Shown: positions 41,601 through 46,119 of the stretch, in pieces | Layout: the number at the start of each line of letters is the position of its first letter | Position numbering within the stretch: the stretch's first letter is position 1 | Origin: PALSA-1006 sp037140475 | GTDB lineage: Bacteria > Pseudomonadota > Gammaproteobacteria > Burkholderiales > Gallionellaceae | NCBI GenBank assembly: GCA_037140475.1 | Contig: JBAXEJ010000014.1 | Coordinates: forward strand, 1 to 46,119 | Length of the DNA: 46,119 nt | Reading direction: 5' to 3' | Notes under the pieces: model-generated | Told to the model about the DNA's origin: nothing | The model's database searches: none | What the model saw: only the letters and a program-made list of their open reading frames with translations | Translations under genes and position numbers: made by a program

Positions 41601-42974
41601 TTATTGAAGTGCGGTGCAGTGCTGCACCACCCGTTCCATTTTCATAAAGCGTGAACCCTTCACCAGCACCGTGCATCCAACCTCAAGGTGTTGTTCCAAA
41701 TTTGTCAGCAAATCTTCTATGCGTTTGAAGTGTGTCGCGCCATCACCAAACTCATCGACGGCATAGGTGCTTAGGTCACCGAGCGCTAATAATTTTTGGA
41801 TGCCCAAGTTGCGCGCCTCCGCACCGATCTCCGCATGAAAACGCGTCGCGTCAGCACCTAGCTCACCCATATCTCCTAGCACGAGAATTTTTTGTCCAGG
41901 AATGCGCGACAACACCTCTAACGCTGCATGCAATGAAGCGGGGTTGGCGTTGTATGTGTCATCCAATAGCACCGCACCTTGCAGTGCAGACTTACGCTGC
42001 AAACGGCCAGCCACACCAGAAAACTTAAGTAGACCGGATGCAATCACTGCCAGTGGAATCTCCAACGCAATCGCTGCCGCTGTAGCCGCCAGAGCGTTAC
42101 GCACGTTGTGCTCACCAGGAACATGGAGATTTGTTTTGAATGAGCCTTGCGGTGTACGCACATAAATACGATTGCCGAATTCATGCGGCTCATAGGTCGC
42201 ATAAATATCTGCCTTATGATCTATGCCGAAATTCAACACACGATGACCATGAGCTAATGCGCGCCATGACTCTGCGTAATCATCGTCCGCGTTAACCACC
42301 GCAACACCTTGGGTGGACAAACCTGCGAAGATCTCTCCCTTCGCCAGCGCCACCGCTTCAACCGTACCTAGTCCAGCCAAGTGCGCACTGCCCGCATTAT
42401 TAAGTAGCGCAACTTGCGGTGCTGCAATGTGAGTCAAATAATCAATCTCACCCGCATGATTCATACCCATTTCAATCACCGCATAGCGGTGCGATGAACG
42501 CAGTTTGAGCAAAGTGAGCGGCAAGCCAATATCGTTATTTAAATTTCCGACCGTTGCCAATACTTGATCTGCATTGCCAGTTTGTTCGCGCAAAATACTT
42601 GCGAGCATTTCTTTGACCGTAGTTTTTCCATTGCTACCCGTGATGCCCACCACAGGGATGTTGAATTGCTTGCGCCAGTGCGCGGCCAACCTACCCAGCG
42701 CCAAACGCGTATCTTCGACAACGAGAATTGAAGACTGAGAATTGAGGGGTGCCGCTTGCTTAGCATAACTATCGGCATTCACCATTGCGGCCGTTGCGCC
42801 ACCAGCGAGAGATGAAGCAACAAATTCAAAACCGTCAAAGTTTTCACCACGTAAGGCAACAAACAAATCACCCGCCATAATCTTGCGGCTATCCGTGGAT
42901 ACAGTTTTAAATTCAACATCAGGGCCAAACATCTTGCAGTCCAATGCCTGTGCCGCTTGCGAGAGCATCATCAT
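41601..42974 (-). CDS. murF: UDP-N-acetylmuramoyl-tripeptide--D-alanyl-D-alanine ligase
   Basis: Adds D-Ala-D-Ala to the UDP-tripeptide, about 457 aa. FKTVSTDSRKIMAGDLFVALRG, the ATP loop ITGSNGKTTVKEM, IEMGMNHAGEIDYL, DDTYNANPASLHAAL and LGDMGELG are MurF signatures. An ATG at 42974 overlaps the murE stop as ATGA and has AGGAG about 11 bases upstream; the GTG at 42986 falls inside that AGGAG, so it cannot be the start. Two more methionines follow immediately. Cytoplasmic, coupled to murE and mraY. Confidence 0.97.
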   Translation of the reverse strand: MMMLSQAAQALDCKMFGPDVEFKTVSTDSRKIMAGDLFVALRGENFDGFEFVASSLAGGATAAMVNADSYAKQAAPLNSQSSILVVEDTRLALGRLAAHWRKQFNIPVVGITGSNGKTTVKEMLASILREQTGNADQVLATVGNLNNDIGLPLTLLKLRSSHRYAVIEMGMNHAGEIDYLTHIAAPQVALLNNAGSAHLAGLGTVEAVALAKGEIFAGLSTQGVAVVNADDDYAESWRALAHGHRVLNFGIDHKADIYATYEPHEFGNRIYVRTPQGSFKTNLHVPGEHNVRNALAATAAAIALEIPLAVIASGLLKFSGVAGRLQRKSALQGAVLLDDTYNANPASLHAALEVLSRIPGQKILVLGDMGELGADATRFHAEIGAEARNLGIQKLLALGDLSTYAVDEFGDGATHFKRIEDLLTNLEQHLEVGCTVLVKGSRFMKMERVVQHCTALQ

Positions 42975-44488
42975 AAAGTCACCCACTCCTGCTTGTGATC
43001 GACTGGCGCCCAGACGCTCAAAGCACGTCGAGCTAGTTCACTATCACTGAACGGCTGCTTTATGCCGTTTACCTCTTGATAGTCCTCATGCCCCTTGCCC
43101 GCGATCAACACTGTATCGACTGCGCGCGCACCACTCACTGAACGCGCAATGGCTTGTGCGCGATCTTCAATCACCCGATACGCATCACCCTCTACACCAA
43201 ATAGAATCGCGTCAATAATTGCCTTCGGACTTTCGCTACGCGGATTGTCGCTAGTGATGATGCATTCATCGGCCAGCTTAGATGCGATGGTTCCCATCAT
43301 CGGGCGCTTGCCACGGTCGCGATCTCCGCCACAGCCGAACACGCAAATTACCTTGCCGCCTGATGGTGCGGTAACTTCGCGCAAGGTCTGCAACACTTTT
43401 TCTAATGCGTCTGGCGTATGCGCATAGTCAACTACCACCGTCGGCTTATTTTTGCCGCCCAGTGTCTGCATCCGTCCGGCAACCGCTTTTTGTTGCGCCA
43501 ACTCATTCACCGCCGCTGACAACTCAACGCCACTCACCAGCAACACGGTCAGCGCGCCCAGTAAATTTGCTGCATTAAATCGTCCAACTTGCTGGCTTTG
43601 CAAAATAGCTGCGCCCCAGCTTGAACGCACAGTCAAACTCAAACCTTGCGCATCCATGCGTAAATCAGCGCCATACACCATGCGCACACCCATCTGCTCG
43701 GCCAATTGCAAAGATGCATCATCTAGGCCGTAGCCAACCACCTCGACGCCCGCATCACGCAACGATTCAGCGAGCTCTGCACCAAATGGATCGTCAAAAT
43801 TAAGTACCGCAAATTTCAGCTGCGCCCAATCAAACAGGCGACGCTTGGCCGATGCGTAGCTATGCATATCACCGTGATAATCAAGGTGATCGCGGCTTAA
43901 ATTAGTGAGCAGCGCTACATCGAAATTAACGGCGCTAACCCTGCCCTGAGCGAGCGCATGTGATGACACTTCCATTGCAACGACTTGCGCCCCATGCTGC
44001 GAATAATCAGCCAAGAGTCCATGCACTTTGATCGCCTCAGGCGTGGTGTTGACACTGGTTTGCAATGCATCTGCAAAGCCATTACCCAGAGTGCCAATCA
44101 TTGCACTCTTGCGCCCCAGCGCATTAAATGAACGCGCTACCCAATGGCTACAGGTGGTCTTGCCGTTAGTACCGGTTACCCCCACCATCCATAATTTTTT
44201 CGACGGCGCTTCGTAAACACAATCTGCTAATTCGCCTGCTTGCTGACGCAAATCGCTCACTGCCAAATTTGGCACTGCCCACGACTCATCCCAAACGAAA
44301 TTTTTCGCCTCCCAGATCACCGCATTGGCACCATTGGCAATCGCCTGGTCAATGAAATGGCGGCCATCCGACTGCCCGCCCGGATAAGCCACAAAAGTAT
44401 CTCCTGGGTTCACTAAGCGGCTGTCGGTTTCTAGATGAGAAATGCTTACACCGAGCGAATTTAGCAATGCTGAGGAGAGGTGACTCAT
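42971..44488 (-). CDS. murE: UDP-N-acetylmuramoyl-tripeptide synthetase MurE (meso-DAP)
   Basis: Adds the third stem residue to UDP-MurNAc-L-Ala-D-Glu, 505 aa. TDSRLVNPGDTFVAYPG opens the family; ATP loop VTGTNGKTTCSHW; AMEVSSHALAQGRV; DYAHTPDALEKVL. The specificity motif DNPRSE (in ITSDNPRSESP) indicates meso-diaminopimelate rather than lysine, as expected for a Gram-negative. AGKGHEDYQ near the C-terminus is intact. Overlaps ftsI by ATGA at its start and murF by ATGA at its end. Cytoplasmic. Confidence 0.98.
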   Translation of the reverse strand: MSHLSSALLNSLGVSISHLETDSRLVNPGDTFVAYPGGQSDGRHFIDQAIANGANAVIWEAKNFVWDESWAVPNLAVSDLRQQAGELADCVYEAPSKKLWMVGVTGTNGKTTCSHWVARSFNALGRKSAMIGTLGNGFADALQTSVNTTPEAIKVHGLLADYSQHGAQVVAMEVSSHALAQGRVSAVNFDVALLTNLSRDHLDYHGDMHSYASAKRRLFDWAQLKFAVLNFDDPFGAELAESLRDAGVEVVGYGLDDASLQLAEQMGVRMVYGADLRMDAQGLSLTVRSSWGAAILQSQQVGRFNAANLLGALTVLLVSGVELSAAVNELAQQKAVAGRMQTLGGKNKPTVVVDYAHTPDALEKVLQTLREVTAPSGGKVICVFGCGGDRDRGKRPMMGTIASKLADECIITSDNPRSESPKAIIDAILFGVEGDAYRVIEDRAQAIARSVSGARAVDTVLIAGKGHEDYQEVNGIKQPFSDSELARRALSVWAPVDHKQEWVTL

Positions 44489-46119
44489 ACCTCCTCCCTG
44501 ATTAGCTGGTCTGGATTGGGCTGCATCACATTGTTGAGGGGCGCGTCATTCGGCACATTAAGCATACGCAAAGCTGCACCCATGACGTTACTAAAGGCAG
44601 GTGCTGCCACCTGCCCGCCATAATATTGTTCGCCACTCGGCTCATTCACCATGACCGCAACAATCAGGCGAGGATTAGAAGCAGGCGCCAACCCAACAAA
44701 TGAAGCGATGTATTTATTGACGTAATGTCCGCCTTCCAGTTTGTGCGCAGTGCCAGTTTTTCCCGCCACGCGATAACCCATAATCTGAGCCAGCGGCGCT
44801 GTGCCTCCAGGTCGCACAACGGTCTCTAACATATCGCGCACTTCGATCGCCGTTTTGGCTGAATACACTTTCGGGCCAATAGTTGGAATTTCTTGCTTGA
44901 GCAAAGTCACCGTCTTGAGCTCACCCTCATTGGCAAACACGGTGTAAGCCCGTGCCAATTGCAACAGATTGACCGAAATGCCGTTGCCGTATGACATGGT
45001 CGCTTGTTCAATAGGCATCCACTTGACGTAATCGCGCAACCTTCCTGCTGCCTCACCGGGGAACTCACAGCCAGTCTGCACGCCGAATCCATTCTCACTT
45101 AAGCTATGCCAAAACTGTTTTGGCTCCATCATCAGGGCAATTTTTGCAGCTCCCACGTTGCTTGACTGCTGAATCACCTCCGCCACACTCATGCTGGCAT
45201 GAGGATGTGTATCGTGAATCTTTCGCCCACCAACGGTGTACACCCCATGCTCAGTATTAATCATGGTGCCAGGCACTACTTTTCCAAGCTCCAGTGCCGC
45301 AGCAATCGTAAATGGCTTCATTGTTGAGCCGGGCTCAAACAAGTCAGTTACCACACGATTTCTCAGTAAATTAACACTGGGTTTCTCACGATTATTTGGG
45401 TTGTAACTAGGCCAATTAGCTAACGCCAAAACCTCGCCTGTTTTTGCATCCAACACAACAATAGATCCGGCCTTCGCCTTGTACTGCTCAACGGCCTGCT
45501 TAATTTCACGGAAAGCCAAAAATTGAATTTTGTTATCAATACTCAGCGCAACATCACCACCCTCTTTAGGCGCTCGCACACTGGCCACGTCCTCAACGAT
45601 ATGTCCGCGACGATCTTTAATCACGCGCTGACTACCCGCCTTGCCTCCCAGCTGCGGCTGCAATGCCAGTTCGATGCCCTCTTGGCCGTTATCGTCAACA
45701 TCAGTAAAGCCAAGTAGGTGCGAGGTCACCTCACCACCAGGGTAGTAGCGACGATACTCACGCTTGAGTGAAACCCCGGAGATGCCTAAGCGCACTACCT
45801 TTTCGGCCACTTCTGGCGGCAACTGGCGCTTCAAATAAATAAAGTCGCGTGACGAATCAAACATGCGTTTTTTCAATTCGTCTGCATTTAAGCCCAACAA
45901 CAATGCCAACTGCATTATTTGCTTTGGCGTTGCCTCAACATCTTGCGGACTCGCCCATATCGATTCAACAGGCGTGCTAATCGCAATACGCTCGCCATGT
46001 CGATCACTAATCATGCCGCGATGCGCATGAATGTCGATTACTCGGTCATACCGAGCTGATCCTTTTTGCTGCAGAAATTCATTATGAATTCCTTGCAAAT
46101 AAACGCCGCGCGCCAGTAA
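44485..46119 (-). CDS. ftsI: Divisome transpeptidase FtsI (PBP3), partial at right edge
   Basis: Class B penicillin-binding protein of septal wall synthesis. The reading frame is open to the last base of the window (LLARGVYLQGIHNEF... at the edge), so the cytoplasmic tail and membrane anchor are cut off; about 544 residues remain. The pedestal domain starts RGMISDRHGERIAIS. Transpeptidase motifs are complete: SxxK in EPGSTMKPFT, SxN in QQSSNVGAA, and KTG in VAGKTGTAHK. A TTG inside the window (46098) is not the real start. Overlaps murE by ATGA. ftsL, rsmH and mraZ would be expected just beyond the edge. Confidence 0.97.
   Translation of the reverse strand, partial: LLARGVYLQGIHNEFLQQKGSARYDRVIDIHAHRGMISDRHGERIAISTPVESIWASPQDVEATPKQIMQLALLLGLNADELKKRMFDSSRDFIYLKRQLPPEVAEKVVRLGISGVSLKREYRRYYPGGEVTSHLLGFTDVDDNGQEGIELALQPQLGGKAGSQRVIKDRRGHIVEDVASVRAPKEGGDVALSIDNKIQFLAFREIKQAVEQYKAKAGSIVVLDAKTGEVLALANWPSYNPNNREKPSVNLLRNRVVTDLFEPGSTMKPFTIAAALELGKVVPGTMINTEHGVYTVGGRKIHDTHPHASMSVAEVIQQSSNVGAAKIALMMEPKQFWHSLSENGFGVQTGCEFPGEAAGRLRDYVKWMPIEQATMSYGNGISVNLLQLARAYTVFANEGELKTVTLLKQEIPTIGPKVYSAKTAIEVRDMLETVVRPGGTAPLAQIMGYRVAGKTGTAHKLEGGHYVNKYIASFVGLAPASNPRLIVAVMVNEPSGEQYYGGQVAAPAFSNVMGAALRMLNVPNDAPLNNVMQPNPDQLIREEV

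Overview
The window looks like chromosomal DNA of a betaproteobacterium, most likely of the Nitrosomonadales type (Gallionellaceae, Methylophilaceae, Sulfuricellaceae and relatives). This rests on gene order (pilC-pilD-coaE-zapD-yacG, secA-argJ, and a dcw cluster ending ftsQ-ftsA-ftsZ-lpxC), on zapD and yacG, and on a small c551-type cytochrome. No sequence search was run, so the family-level placement is a judgement. No rRNA, tRNA, CRISPR array, insertion sequence or phage module was seen. No gene-free stretch exceeds 300 bases; the longest is about 255 bases (10799-11053), and the first 236 bases hold nothing I can recognise.

Layout. 1-6.3 kb (minus strand): a complete LivKHMGF-type branched-chain amino acid ABC importer with a diguanylate cyclase directly behind livF. 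6.3-9.3 kb (minus): periplasmic cytochrome c, an orphan ParA-like ATPase, and ilvD. 9.3-10.8 kb (plus): lgt followed by an overlapping HepT/MntA (HEPN/MNT) toxin-antitoxin pair closed by a terminator. 11.0-12.2 kb: a small outer-membrane barrel protein divergent from an XRE regulator, with palindromes between them. 12.2-17.5 kb (plus): a CNNM/CorC-type membrane protein, pilC, pilD, coaE, zapD, yacG. 17.5-23.0 kb (minus): a compact four-gene unit made of a Tat-type lipoprotein solute-binding protein, a periplasmic-sensor PAS-GGDEF-EAL protein, a DUF815 ATPase and a Nudix-ThiE/TenI fusion. 23.2-28.7 kb (minus): argJ, a lone cyclic-nucleotide-binding domain protein, secA and an M23 peptidase. 28.7-29.1 kb (plus): DUF721. 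29.1-46.1 kb (minus): a two-helix membrane protein, lpxC, then the dcw division and cell-wall cluster read ftsI-murE-murF-mraY-murD-ftsW-murG-murC-murB-ddl-ftsQ-ftsA-ftsZ. ftsI runs off the right edge.

How it works together. The dcw block makes lipid II and the division machine, coupled by many 4-base ATGA or GTGA overlaps; lpxC, secA, the M23 peptidase and lgt belong to envelope building, and zapD links to FtsZ bundling. Two c-di-GMP proteins each sit beside periplasmic solute-binding proteins. The points most worth a second look are a one-base frameshift in murG (an essential gene, so either a sequence error or a real lesion), the solute-binding/c-di-GMP/AAA/Nudix-ThiE operon, a three-copy family of short intergenic repeats, palindromes around the XRE promoter, and the HepT/MntA pair translationally coupled to lgt.
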